From Carya illinoinensis (Eukaryota > Streptophyta > Magnoliopsida > Fagales > Juglandaceae), in NCBI RefSeq assembly GCF_018687715.1, contig NC_056760.1, positions 33,617,501-33,681,500 on the forward strand: 64,000 bases of DNA. The letters are read 5' to 3'. The translations under genes and the position numbers were made by a program. The notes below the pieces were generated by a model that did not search any database, was not told the DNA's origin, and saw only the letters and a program-made list of their open reading frames with translations. Position 1 is the first letter of the stretch; each line of letters starts with the position of its first letter. Of the stretch, positions 1-10,881 are shown piece after piece.

Positions 1-1430
1 ATATTCAAAAACTATTTTTCCTTCTTCTTCTACTCCTCAAATTATTAGTCCTCCACTCTTACCTCAATCTTCTGCATCCTCTATTATCATTAAGGTTCAT
101 TAGCATCCAGTCTTCACTATTGAGTCTAAAATCCAGCACCTATTTAACCCCCAAAAATTACTTGATACTTTTCTCTTACCAGATTGGTATTACGTTTCAC
201 AAAATATTAAGAAAATCTAGCATTTTTATGAATTCATATTAGTAGGCACAGATTCAATTATTTTTTAAGAAATCCCTTGTTCTCTCCAAACTCATTCTAT
301 CCACACTTTAGGAACATAATATATATATATATATTAAATAAGATAATTACAAATAAATTAATAGTATATAATTGAGTATATAAAATTCACCTAACATGAA
401 ATAAAAATAACACATAGTATATAACACATATTAGAAGCTCAAACAAGTCAAGTCAAGCTTATACAAACTTTGTTCACAAGCCTAAACCGAGTCAAGCCAA
501 GTTTATACGAGTTTTGGTCGCTTAATATTCGAACCAATATTAGCATCTATGAATATTTCATTGATTAAATGATCCAAGTACATATGAGCCGAGTTTAAAG
601 TATTCACGAGCTTTGTAAGGAGCGTTCAACATTTTAGAAAAGGTCATTTTTTGACCAACTTAGATGTAAGTTTGTTCAATTTCATCCTATCCATTAACAA
701 AATTAATATTCATGATGTTAATTCTAGATTTAATTGTAGAATTTCTAAAACTAGATATATTGTTGAGATTGAGGATGATGCAGCATGAGTCTTACCTTGT
801 AAACTGTTTTTTTACTCTAATACTTTGGTGGGTGGGTATAGCTAGAAGTTTTTGGGTGGCACATTTGCCCGCCCTCATTAGGTGACAAGTGGGTGGGGTT
901 ATGGCATCTTTCTTGCACATGATCCTACACATCTTTTGGTATAACGGATAGAAGTGAAAAGAACTCTATTTTCATTCTAAAAATTTTCATATTTCCTAAA
1001 CATGCACACCCTTCCTTTCTTCTCTGCGTCATCTTCTCTCTCTTTTTCTTCATTTTCTTCTTAAAAGTAAAAGGCCCATGACCATAATCATGGAAGGGAA
1101 TGATTAAGTAAGCATCAATTTGGGTTGGAAAAGGCAAGGCGACCAAAGAATTGTGAGTTCTATATTGGGTGAGTAAAAGCTAGATTGACAATGCGTAAAG
1201 TGAGCAATGGGTGAGTAAAGACGTGACTAGCAATGGGTGAATAACGATATGGGTGAACAAAGATGGAACAAATATAATGTTGTAAAATGCAATAGGAAAG
1301 ACAAACATGTGAGCAACATGTAGTGAGTGCATTTTAGGGTGAGCCACAAATAACACGGTGAGAGAGCTAGAGTATCCAAAAATAGCATAGGAGTGCTCTT
1401 AGAGTGGTAGGTAACCTCGCAAGATTGCAC
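1..1430. other. Intergenic, no gene recognised
   Basis: AT-rich sequence with short, frame-broken ORFs only. I see no conserved protein motif, RNA gene or clean repeat boundary here. Confidence 0.5.
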
Positions 1431-1439
1431 TTAAACAAC

Positions 1440-1770
1440 GATGTCCTCTAGAGTGCTCATGAGAGAAAAGGGTCATGGATGCAAATACACTCGACCACAA
1501 GCAGGAGCCTTCAACCACGTTGGCAAGATTCACAAGCTGCAAACTACACTACTCATCTCCTTGCTTGAAATTTTGAGACAAGTAGAAGTATGTTCTTTTC
1601 ATTGCAGTCACCCTCTACATTCGATGTACACCTGGACAGTGGAGGACATGTTTTACCAACTAACCCACTTCGAGAATTGTGAGACTTGTGATTGGCTAAA
1701 CGTTCGGTATAAAAGCCTTGCCTTGCTGAATTCTTTTTCTATCCTTTGGGATCTCTTTTGAACTTAGAGA

Positions 1771-1826
<56 letters not shown>

Positions 1827-2600
1827 TACCCTAGCTTTGAGTGAAGGCATAAGCTCTGACTTTGAAGGAAAAAGCTCGAGCGTTCACGCTATTAGACACT
1901 AGAATCCTCATCAGACAACGGGAGGCTAGATCATCAACAACCATTCGGTGAAAGCTCACTATAGAGGTAGGCTATTTTCTATGACAATGGTAGAATTATC
2001 AGTTAGTGACTTTCGGTATGTCGGGTTACAATCTATTATGTCTTTATTCCCCTTCTTTTATTATTCTTTTGCATGCATAATACTTCACTATGCTTTACTT
2101 GTTTTCTTGTTAAAGGGTTGATAATGTTTAGTAAAACGTTTCTTACTTTCTTGTTTCAAGAGGATTTTATAGGTGTGTGAGTGGATCATGACCTTAAGAC
2201 AAGATAAGGAATTATCTCCATGGAGCTTCTCTAGTTACTTACAAGTGTCTGAGAATTGAGTGAAGTCTCATTGGTTGTTGTCGGGCGACAATGGGCTTGG
2301 ACAAGATGGTAATGCTCTTGGATCAAAGCCTTGGACTCTTGGCTGGTGGAGGTTAGAGGATGCCGTGGTCAAGGAAGTGATGCAAAGCTAGGCATTGCTC
2401 GTTATGAAGTCTTACACACGGTCGTTATCTATAGTGCAACGAAGGGAACCAGAGTGCGCATATGGCTACATGAAGGGAGATAGTGGTACATGTTAATAAA
2501 CGAAAATTCTTGACAAGATGGTTTTCACGTTGAGTCATGGACTTGGGGTTCGGTATTGATGGTTTTCATATTGTTAATTGGACATGGGGTCCATGAGATG
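1440..2600 (+). repeat. Possible LTR-like U3/R region of an old retrotransposon
   Basis: A good TATA box (GGTATAAAAGCC, about 1706-1717) is followed by a pyrimidine-rich stretch, a CT microsatellite and non-coding sequence, a layout like the promoter and leader of long plant gypsy LTRs in this window. No LTR ends or target-site duplication were found, and the 106-residue ORF starting at 1441 resembles nothing I know. The call is inference only. Confidence 0.25.
1773..1823. repeat. (CT)n microsatellite
   Basis: About 51 uninterrupted bases of CT, just downstream of a TATA-like box. Confidence 0.95.
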
Positions 2601-2869
2601 AAAGTTATGTGATGCTTTGGGCATTGGGTGCTCGACCATTATTATTGCTTTGGTGACATGTGTTTACTTTATTTGTTTGGATGCTGGTGCCTCGGTATGT
2701 ATATACTTTTCTTCGGTTTTGTTTGAAATTCATCACTTCATATTCATCGCCATATCATACATTAGTAGTTTCTTTGTATGCTATAACTTTCTAAGATTTT
2801 CTTGAAATCTCAATGTGTAGTCCCACCATGGTGGTTTCATTGCTCAAAACTATAGATTTTGATGCAGAT

Positions 2870-3065
2870 GTGGGTAATACTCAAACTTCTAAGTTCCTTA
2901 AATAAATTACAAAACATCTATGTCACCATTGCTGGTAGAAAACTGACTATGTTGATAGACTAAAATCTAAGTAATCACTCGATTCATGAAATCTTTTTGG
3001 GATTTTACAAAGTTCCTAAGGTCTAAAGAAATTCATCAACTGAATTTCTAGTGGGCCGTTATAAC
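2870..3065 (-). repeat. Fragment of the LTR family found at 16.2-18.9 kb and 22.5-24.7 kb
   Basis: Read on the minus strand, this stretch has the family's opening: CACTAGAAATTC, a variable arm, 'aggaacttTGTaaaa', then a 'catgaatcg' block. It aligns by eye with the first 200 bases of the LTRs at 16158 and 24730. It is an isolated piece with no far end. Confidence 0.5.
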
Positions 3066-3679
3066 TATTATTTGATGAATATCAATTGTGCATGAATATT
3101 TGCTCACTTGTTCACATTGCTAGCACTGAGTTGTACCACTTACTGAGTTGTTGAACTCACCCCTCCCGTTAATATAGTAGATGCCACTAGTTGTCAAAAT
3201 AACTAAAGGAATGATTCTAAAGGAGGATATAACCATGATAGAAGCCCCAATGAAACAATGGGGTAGTTGTAGTAATGCCCTTTTTACTATATATTGGTTT
3301 CACTTATTTGGAGAGAAATAGAAGAGGAAAAGTGAGAAATGATTTTTAAGAGTAAGTTGAATAATGTTGTATTATTTTCCTTTACTATAATATTTTGTGA
3401 ATATTTCAAAATGACTTCTCTTATGACCCTTTTGAACTTCCGTTATTATGAAACGACCTTAGTTGAATTAAGAAAAGATTAACTATTCATTAAGATTTTT
3501 TTATTTAACATAAATATGTTGTTTGATAACTCTCCCAACTAGGGTCTATTAAGGGGCATTATACATCATCTTTGTCAGGTATGTGCACCTTTTAATGCTA
3601 CTTTGTGAATGCTTATGAGGATTTTTAATTTTTTAGAAAATTATACACGCTGCTCATAATTAAAAGATGGCAGCTAGAG
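3066..3679. other. Intergenic, LTR-like debris, no gene
   Basis: AT-rich. Contains 'cttactgagttgttgaactc' near 3140, a motif like one in the gypsy LTR near 46300 on the other strand. Nothing coding is visible. Confidence 0.3.
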
Positions 3680-4460
3680 TGATGAGCCCCAAGGCGGACC
3701 AAGTCTTAAAGATAAATTAATAGATCAAGAGCTACGAAGATCAAGGAAGCTATGCATGGATGGGGGTGCAATCCACTTGAGACGTGTTTAGCAAGAGCCC
3801 AACATTCAAGATGGGCTTGAGAGGAGGAGATCCAGTTTTCATCCATGTGATACGCTACGGAAGACAGCTCTTGGATCTATTGTTATTAAAGGCCTTGGAC
3901 TTATTTATTTCATTAAAAAAGTTTATTTTATTAGTTTAGAATAAGTGGGCTTGAGGATGTCAGCCCAGACATATTTCTTATTTCTAATGAACTAGAGTTT
4001 TTGGGAAGGTCGTATTTTGGCCAAGGGCATATCTGGAAAGTTATTAATTTATGTGAACTAGGATTTTAGAAGTTACTGTAGCGCAGCACTGTTCACGTTA
4101 CAATACCCACGGCTCACTTAAGATTTTTAGGGATTGTTATTTAAACCACTTGTAGCCTCATTTGAGGAGGTAAGACATTTTTTTATTGAATTTTCATTGT
4201 GAGTGAGTTTTCTCCTCCTGTTTTTAATTGAACTCTTGAATTTATCAAAAGTAAATCACAACCTTTGTGGCGTTCCTCCTTGTAATTTGGGTTTTTGAGA
4301 CGAGATTTTATTGGGTCTAGATTTTAATATAATCTAGGTTCTTGAAACAAGATCTCAACGGGTCTAAATTCTCCATCCATAGACTTGAGTTTGACGTTCT
4401 TGGGTAAGTTTTCAAATTGATTGTGGGTTCAAGAGATTCTCTTCCCGCGGGTTCACATCA
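3680..4460 (+). repeat. 5' LTR of the gypsy element
   Basis: Starts TGATGAGCCCC and ends GTTCACATCA. It aligns without gaps to 7561-8341. The TIR TGATG/CATCA and the adjacent primer binding site fix both ends. Confidence 0.95.
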
Positions 4461-4462
4461 TT

Positions 4463-4485
4463 TGGTATTCAGAGCCAGGTTTCCA
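4463..4485 (+). other. Primer binding site, initiator-Met tRNA
   Basis: TGGTATtCAGAGCCAGG plus TTTC matches the complement of the plant initiator-Met tRNA 3' end as I know it, with one inserted T. It lies two bases (TT) after the LTR, the usual spacing for priming minus-strand DNA synthesis. Confidence 0.88.
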
Positions 4486-4724
4486 ATCAGGTCTGATTCT
4501 ATCTTTTTATTTATTGTATCGTTAATTCTAGGATTTCAATGTTCTAGGATTGCCAAAACACAAAAATTCGTTTTTCCTAGGGCTACCAAAATTTGCACTA
4601 TTTAGGGTTTGAAATTTCTAGAGTTTCATTGATTCCCTTATATTTCCTTGTTAACTTGTAAGTGTTTGAATTCAATTGTTTGATTATCAAAATTAAATAT
4701 TTCTGTTTGTGGTTGAATTGTTGA

Positions 4725-4860
4725 GAAAAGGAAAGAAAAAAAAAAGGAAAGGAAAAGAAAAGAAAAGAAAGGAAAAGAAAAGAAAAGAAAAAAAGGGAAA
4801 AAAAATAAAAAAAAAAAGCAAAAAATCCCAAAAAAAAAAAAAAGAAGAGAAAGAAAATGA
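4725..4860 (+). repeat. Purine-only A/G tract
   Basis: Over 100 bases almost wholly A and G in the untranslated leader of the gypsy element, with GGAAA/GAAAA units. It produces shadow ORFs on both strands that are not genes. Confidence 0.9.
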
Positions 4861-5330
4861 TTTTGGGTATAATTGTTTGAAATGCTTTGCCATATGAAAT
4901 GGAGTGGTTTGGCATTGATTGAGCGTTATCTTTAAAGAGGCTGAATACATTTTTTTCTGGTTGGTGTCTTGTTTTGTAATTACTCTTTCCCTCGTATAAT
5001 TTCCTTGATTCTCGTGTCATTGTTGTTTCTTCCGTGTTTCTCTTCTTCTTGTTTCTTGGATCTAATTGCTGGTTGGGATTAAACAAGGTTGCTTTGTCTT
5101 GATTGAGTTCAATTAGTTCTGAAAGAAATTGAGTGGGAAAACTCTGGAAGTAAAAGGCAAGAGAGTGTGAGATCGTTATCTGAAAAAAGCCAATTTAGAG
5201 TGAAACACGAGTGGAGTGCCATTATTTGAGTGTAAACATTTAAGGAAGAGTGTGTGAGGTCTTTTTCCACTAACATTCTTTTTGTGCAGCACATACAGTG
5301 TCTCATTAAAGTGACTCATAACCAAAGGGG

Positions 5331-5681
5331 ATGTCAAATAATTCATTTGTGTTGCAAGCAATGCAACAACAACTTGAGCGGTTAAATTTGAAGTTGGGGA
5401 AAGTGAGGGATAAGATGGAACAACAAGGTGCATTGATTAGAAATTTGCAAACTGGGAGAGATAGGAGGAGACGTGAGTCTAGTATTGAGAATAGGTACAA
5501 TAAGAATGAAGAGTATGAAGAGTCTCTTGTTGTTAGGCATGCTCCCAATAAAAAATTTAAGATGGATGATATAGAGCAGCAAAGAGAGAACATTTTTCAT
5601 ACTAGATGCCACATCAACAACAATGTATGTAGTATGATTATTGATGGGGAAGTTGTACTAATTTTGCCAGCACTACCTTAG
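5331..5681 (+). pseudogene. gag N-terminus joined directly to the protease start
   Basis: The 116-residue frame opens with a gag-like N-terminus (MSNNSFVLQAMQQQLERLN), coiled and charged, as in plant gypsy polyproteins. By about residue 83 it already reads IEQQRENIFHTRC, then CSMIIDG, which in the family lies just before and at the aspartic protease. The gag core and CCHC zinc knuckle that should lie between are absent. After CSMIIDG the frame runs out into EVVLILPALP and stops; the expected continuation reappears in another frame at 5690. So this is an internal deletion plus a frameshift. Family assignment rests on remembered motifs. Confidence 0.8.
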
Positions 5682-5689
5682 TTGAGAAA

Positions 5690-6517
5690 TTGAATGTACC
5701 TACTTTGAAACACCCTAGACCATACAAGTTGCAGTGGTTAAATGATTGTGGGGAGGTTAGGGTAAATAAGCAAGTGTTAGTTTATTTTTCAATTGGGAGG
5801 TACAAGGATGAAGTACTTTGTGATATTGTGCCTATGCATACTGGCCATATTTTGTTAGGGAGGCTATGGCAGTGTGATAGGAGAGTGATCTATGATGGGT
5901 TTAGAAACATGTATTGTTTTGAAAATGATGGAAAAAGTATCAAATTTGCTTCTTTAACTCCAACACAGGTCCATGAGGACCAACTGAAGTTGAAAAGTGA
6001 GGTTGATCAAAAAAGAAAGAGAGAAAGTGAGATTGATAAAAAAAGAAAGAGTGAAAGTGAAATTGAGAAAAAAAGAAATAGTGAGGCCAAAACCTCAAGA
6101 GAAGGAGAGAGTGAAAAAAATAAAGAGAGTGAAAAAAATAAAGAGAGTGAAGAAAAAACAGAGAGTGAAGAAAAAACAGAGACTGAAGAAAAGAGCGAGA
6201 GCGAAAAGAAAAAAGATAGTGAAAAGGGAAAAGAGAGTGAAAGAAAAAAAGAGAGTGAAAAGAAAAATGAGGTTGAAAAGAAAAGCGAGAGTGAAGAAAA
6301 TAAGAGAAAAACAAAGAGAAGAGTGAGTTTTTATGCTAAGGTGAATTTTAATGCTAACGAACTTAACAAATATTTGCCTAGTATTATCTCTTTGTTGCAG
6401 GGATATGAGGTCATGATTCCTAGCAGTATGTTTAATGGATTGACACCTATTAGAGAGATAGAACAATACATTGATTTTATGCCAGGTGCGACAATCCCTA
6501 GCCGACCTTTTATTTGA
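5690..6517 (+). pseudogene. Protease C-half, K/E/S-rich linker and start of reverse transcriptase
   Basis: 275 residues open in frame. Residues 1-75 (VPTLKHPRPYKLQWLND, then QVLVYFSIGRYKDEVLCDIV, then HILLGR) are the second half of a retroviral-type aspartic protease. Residues about 95-215 are a run of Lys, Glu and Ser units encoded by AAA/GAA/AGT-type repeats. The end (YLPSIISLLQGYEVMIP, then GLTPIREIEQYIDF and PGATIPSRP) is the entry into reverse transcriptase. The frame stops before any catalytic motif: no YxDD block is present. The next family motif, at 6528, belongs to the end of RNase H, so the catalytic core was removed by deletion. Confidence 0.82.
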
Positions 6518-6527
6518 AGAACATAAG

Positions 6528-6900
6528 TCTTTGATACACTTGAAGGGATAAGGTAAGTTGTTGACTAGAATGCATGCTAAGTGGAACGAATGTATTGAGA
6601 CTTTTCCTCTTGAAATCAAATACACACATGGTAAGGAAAATCTTGTGTTTGATGCATTATCAAGAAGGTATGTCCTTGTCTTCATTTTGGATGCAAAGTT
6701 ATTGAGACTTGAATATGATAAGAACTTGTTTGTTAATGATGATGGCTTGGCTAGTGTGTATGAAGTATGTGAGAAAGTGTCATTTTCTCATTTATATAGA
6801 CTAGATTGGTGCTTGCTAGAAAGAAAAAACTTTGTGTGCCTACTAGTCTTATGCGTGAGTTGCTTGTGCATGGATGTGATTTGTTGGGACATTTTGATAT
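6528..6900 (+). pseudogene. RNase H C-terminus and integrase zinc-finger remnant
   Basis: In the family RNase H ends with EHKSL..LKG, HAKW..., IETFP..IKY.HGKEN and DALSRR; all are readable here (6528-6670, with one stop near 6550). It continues through a KLL..EY segment and, after a frameshift near 6810, [14 protein letters not shown] and [13 protein letters not shown], which is the HHCC part of integrase. The text then jumps into the tandem repeat. Non-functional. Confidence 0.8.
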
Positions 6901-7290
6901 AAAGAGGACTTTAGACGTGTTGCATGACCATTGGTGGGAGTCCTACTTGCCATTCATTAAATTTGCATATAGTTGGAGATGTCACGTTGGTATAAAGAAT
7001 ATTTTAGGCATATTGCGTGAACATTGGTGGGAGTATTGTTTCCCATTCATTGAGTTTGCATATAGTTGGAATGGTCCCTTTTGTGTAAAGAAGAGTTTAG
7101 GTGTATTGCATGAATACTTTTGGTAGTATGGTTTTCCATTCATTGAGGTCGCATATAATTGGAGTGGTCATGCAATGAAGACTTTAGATATGTTTCATGA
7201 ACGTTTGTGGGAGTATCATTTTCCATTCATTGAATTGTTGCATGAACGTTTGCGAGAGTATCATTTGTCATTATTAGAGTTTACATATAA
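6897..7290 (+). repeat. Coding tandem repeat over an integrase deletion junction
   Basis: Five copies of a unit starting TTGCATGA occur at 6920, 7013, 7106, 7193 and 7238, with periods 93, 93, 87 and 45 bp, all multiples of three. Each unit encodes a mixture of the integrase zinc-finger end (KTLDVLHEH) and the far side of the catalytic core (WW/WE..LPFIEFAY), which are normally separated by more than 100 residues. The order of events is therefore deletion first, then amplification of the new joint. Copy 3 has a stop (TAG at 7124-7126). Confidence 0.88.
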
Positions 7291-7560
7291 TAAGACCATA
7301 CATACTACTATTTCTCATTCATCTTTTGAAGTTGTTTTTGGCTTTAATCCACTTATTCCTTTTGATTTAATGCCTTTACCTGTTGATGACAGAAGTAGCT
7401 TGGAAAGACATTTCCAAATTCTTGATAAAATTAATGATACTTCATATATAGTGGATCTTTCAGGTAAGTATCATGTGCTTGCTATTTTCAATGATAATGA
7501 ACTATTTCCCTTTGATCCAGGTGGAGATTCGAGGTCGAATCATTTTGACGAGAAGGAAAA
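7280..7560 (+). pseudogene. Integrase C-terminal end
   Basis: Reads EFTYNKTIHTTISHSSFE, VVFGFNPLIPFDLMPLPVD, then ILDKINDTSYIVDL and GKYHVLAIFN, the standard end of plant gypsy integrase, up to the polypurine tract. A stretch between SSLERH and FQILDKIND is missing relative to the family. The same frame runs on into the LTR to 7672. Confidence 0.82.
7547..7560 (+). other. Polypurine tract
   Basis: GACGAGAAGGAAAA immediately before the 3' LTR; it would prime plus-strand DNA. Confidence 0.85.
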
Positions 7561-8341
7561 TGATGAGCCCCAAGGTGGACCAAGTCTTAAAGATCAATTA
7601 CAAGATCAAGAGTTACAAAGATCAAGGAAGCTATGCATGGATGGGGGTGCAATCCACTTGAGACTTGTTTAGCAAGAGCCCAACATTCAAGATGGGCTTG
7701 AGAGGAGGAGATCCAATTTTCATCCATGTGATACGCTATGGAAGACAGCTCTTGGATCTATTGTTATTGAAGGCCTTGGACTTATTTATTTCATTAAAAA
7801 AGCTTATTTTATTAGTTTAAAATAAGTGGGCTTGAGGATGTCAGCCCACACATATTTCTTATTTCTAATGAACTAGGATTTTTGGGAAGGTCGTATTTTG
7901 GCCAAGGGCATATTTGAAAAGTTATTAATTTATGTGAACTAGGGTTTTAGAAGTTACTGTAGTGCGGCACTGTTCACGCTACAGTACTCGCTGCTCACTT
8001 AGGGTTTTTAGGGATTGTTATTTAAACCACTTGTAGCCTCATTTGAGGAGGTAAAACATTTTTTTATTGAATTTTTATTGTGAGCGAGTTTTCTCCTCCT
8101 GTTCTTAATTGAACTCTTGAATTTATCAAAAGTAAATCACAACCTTTGTGGCATTCCTCCTTGTAATTTGGGTTCTTGAGACGAGATTTCATTAGGTCTA
8201 GATTTTAATATAATCTAGGTTCTTGAAACGAGATCTCAACGGGTCTAAATTCTCCATCCATAGACTTGAGTTTGGCGTTCTTGGGTAAGTTTTCAAATTG
8301 ATTGTAGGTTCAAGGGTTTCTCTTCATGTGGGTTCACATCA
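7561..8341 (+). repeat. 3' LTR of the gypsy element
   Basis: 781 bp, TGATG...CATCA, the same length as the 5' LTR with about 43 substitutions by eye. Confidence 0.95.
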
Positions 8342-8677
8342 TTAGCTAGAGACATAAAGGGATCCTACAAACTAATGTGGCCCAAGTGTGCCACGTCTTT
8401 TTTTTTTCCTCTTTTAGTCCCTCAACCCTTCTCCCCATGCCTCTCCCCCTCTCCTCCTTCCCCGTTCCCTTTCCCAAAGCAACCCCTCATTGACATTGCT
8501 GCCGCAACCCCTCACCAACATCACCACCGCACCTTCCTCACCTTTCGCTGACATCGTTGCCGCACCTCTAACCTTCCTTGCCCCACATCAATGTTGCCCC
8601 TCACCACAGCCCGATCATCTTCCTTGCCCTACACTGACATCGGAACGTCGTTGTCGTTGCCCCTCAAAGGTAGGTAC

Positions 8678-8729
<52 letters not shown>

Positions 8730-9900
8730 GGGGTTAAAGGGGTGGGAACTAGAGTGGGGGGTCTAAAAGGGAAAAAAAAAACATAACTTAAGTTTGAGGG
8801 ATCCCTTTGTGCCTATAGTGTTTTTCTAATTGAAATACCCATGCATAATTACTCGATCAGAATTTTATTTTGTGAGCCAAGTGTGGTATTCATAAGCTTT
8901 GTGCTTATGACCTCGATATCTTTGTGGTATTTGATGTCTTGTGGCATTTATGGGATCTGTGTGACATATCAATAATTATGTGGAATGCTGGTGCACCTCG
9001 TGGCATCATGATATATATCATCATGACATCATGATATATGATATTTTAGACGTCCTCCTATATATATTGATCATAATTTCTCCTGTCATGTAACTTGGAT
9101 AATATAATGTTTTAACTCAAATAGATTATTTTGGAATAACATGTATAGCTCTCATTTCATTGTATATTGACAATATAGTTGTAATTGAACATCTTCATGT
9201 CCCCCAAACAACATTAATTATTCTAATTATAAATTTATCTAATCTTTTAGAAAATCCATATGGAAAATTGTAAATATAAGTAAATTTTACAACCCACATG
9301 CACATATTTCTTTTTCTGCCCATCTTACAAGTTTTAGCATTGCATTTTTCCATTGCAACAAGAAGTATCTATCCCTAAGGAATATGTGATAAACCCCACT
9401 TGTTGTTGGAGGGTCTACCCCTGAGGAATTACTTCAAAAACAAAGATTAAATTAAATTCATTCTCAGCCATAATTTCCTTCCCAGAAGATAAGAATGTCA
9501 TGGAACTAGAGATTCGGACTGGGACACACATTAGAACTCGCTTTGTACTACACATGTGATCCGCATCGTTGCGGTGATTCTGACCCATCATTCCTTATGA
9601 TGAAGATCAGGACCCTGCCAGCAATATTAGACTTAATAGTAGAGTTTGCACAAGAAAAATAACTTTTTGCATCACTTAATTTCATTGCCAAAAACACAAA
9701 ACACATTGCAATTATTTGTTAGCGACGCATTTGGTATTTTTTGTGACAAGTTTAGGTGACCTACGATTTCAAATCATCATTGTCCTCTACATGATGAAGA
9801 AAGGGATTGAAAGGGAGAACCTTTGCGTCCAAAGAAAATGAGAGAAATTTCTCTAGCATGTTGAACGTTGGCCCATTAATCCACTATATTTTTAATTTAG
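8342..9900. other. Intergenic, no gene recognised
   Basis: Begins with pyrimidine-rich, CCTCACC-type low complexity (8400-8670) whose 98-residue ORF is a compositional artefact. The rest is AT-rich. I found no domain, RNA gene or boundary. Confidence 0.45.
8681..8725. repeat. (CT)n microsatellite
   Basis: 45 bases of CT. Confidence 0.95.
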
Positions 9901-10110
9901 AAAATGCTAGTGGAGCCTCTCGATGTTACCGCTCATGTATTTTTATTTTTTTAACTTAATAGTTAAGGAAGTGATTATTACTAAAATTATATATTTTTTA
10001 ATTTTTTTCTTAATAATTAAAAATGTTAAAAATATATTTACAAAAAACTAATAAAAAAAAATTATTCCCTACATTTGTGCTAGCGGTAAGTGTTGCGCTA
10101 GCACTATCCT
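9901..10110. mobile_element. MITE-like fold-back element
   Basis: The left arm (ATGCTAGTGGAGC...TTACCGCTCATGTA) matches the reverse complement of the right arm (GTGCTAGCGC...TTACCGCTAGCAC) over about 35 bases at moderate identity. The core is AT-rich. No target-site duplication is clear. Confidence 0.4.
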
Positions 10111-10589
10111 TTTTATTTATAGAAAATGAAACTTTGTCAGAGCTTGTTGTCTTATAGCTGAACTTATAAATTAGGCCAATTAAGCAAAACCAAATGCTGT
10201 TTGCTATAATATAAGGGACAGACAGCTTTGAGCAACCTAGTTCAAGAATGAGCCTTTCTACTCTATTGAGCTTTAAAATATTTAAGGTCTATCTCCTATA
10301 AAGGATCATGATAATCTTTCAAAGTTCTTTTTTTTTTTTTTTTTACCAAGTTTTAGGAAATTTTTTTCATTTTAATTAGGTAGAATTTTTTTTTTTTTTT
10401 TTGGTTACTTGAAAGCTTGTTGTTAGAGCTTGGCCGAATGGTACCTTTGAGCTGGGGGACCCCAATAGATTATTAGAAAAATGATCATGTCACTAAAAAT
10501 TTTATTTCAAAGTTTCCTCGAACCTAGTTAGAATGGGCCAGTTTGACCCCACCCATCTTAGCTTGTCTTATTTTATCTGACCATTACAT

Positions 10590-10881
10590 TTCCTTCTCAA
10601 ACATTATTTAAATATAAACACTTTGAAACTAATCATTATAACATTTCTAAATTTAAGACAAACAACAAAAAATAATTCAATTTTTTTAAATTTCAAAACA
10701 AAAATAACATTAAAATATAATATTATAACAATATTTTAACTTTATAATATTTTTTATTCAAACTTTTATCTCATTTCCCAAAATATAATAAATACTTAAT
10801 TCAAACTACCTCACTAAAAAATCATCTTACTACTATCTACAAAATTATCATCTCATTTCATTCTCCAAGCATTTCCTAAGT
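10590..10881. mobile_element. Degenerate MITE related to the one at 44.55-44.75 kb
   Basis: Shares the series 'aaaataataTTaaaa...caatatTTTA...ATTCAAaCTTTTATCTCATTTC' with 44640-44735, but its ends are eroded. Confidence 0.35.

Larger units (their letters stand above)
3680..8341 (+). mobile_element. Deleted Ty3/gypsy LTR retrotransposon, complete at both ends
   Basis: Both LTRs are 781 bp, start TGATG and end CATCA, and differ at roughly 43 positions by my count (about 94-95% identical, no gaps, mostly transitions). A primer binding site for initiator-Met tRNA follows the 5' LTR and a polypurine tract precedes the 3' LTR. In between are pieces of gag, protease, the protease-RT linker, RNase H end and integrase, in normal gypsy order but with gag core, reverse transcriptase and most of integrase deleted. 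It cannot be autonomous. Flanks carry the 8-mer AGCTAGAG on both sides (3672-3679 and 8344-8351). Confidence 0.93.

Noticed and set aside
5940..6685. Minus-strand ORFs rich in Phe, Ser and Leu
   Set aside because: Antisense shadows of the Lys/Glu/Ser linker of gypsy pol.
8490..8786. 98-residue Pro/Ser/Leu ORF
   Set aside because: Low-complexity CCTCACC sequence running into a CT microsatellite.
9500..9680. Stretch with TGATGA and CTG words, considered as a C/D box snoRNA
   Set aside because: Box order and spacing do not fit, and no flanking stem was found.
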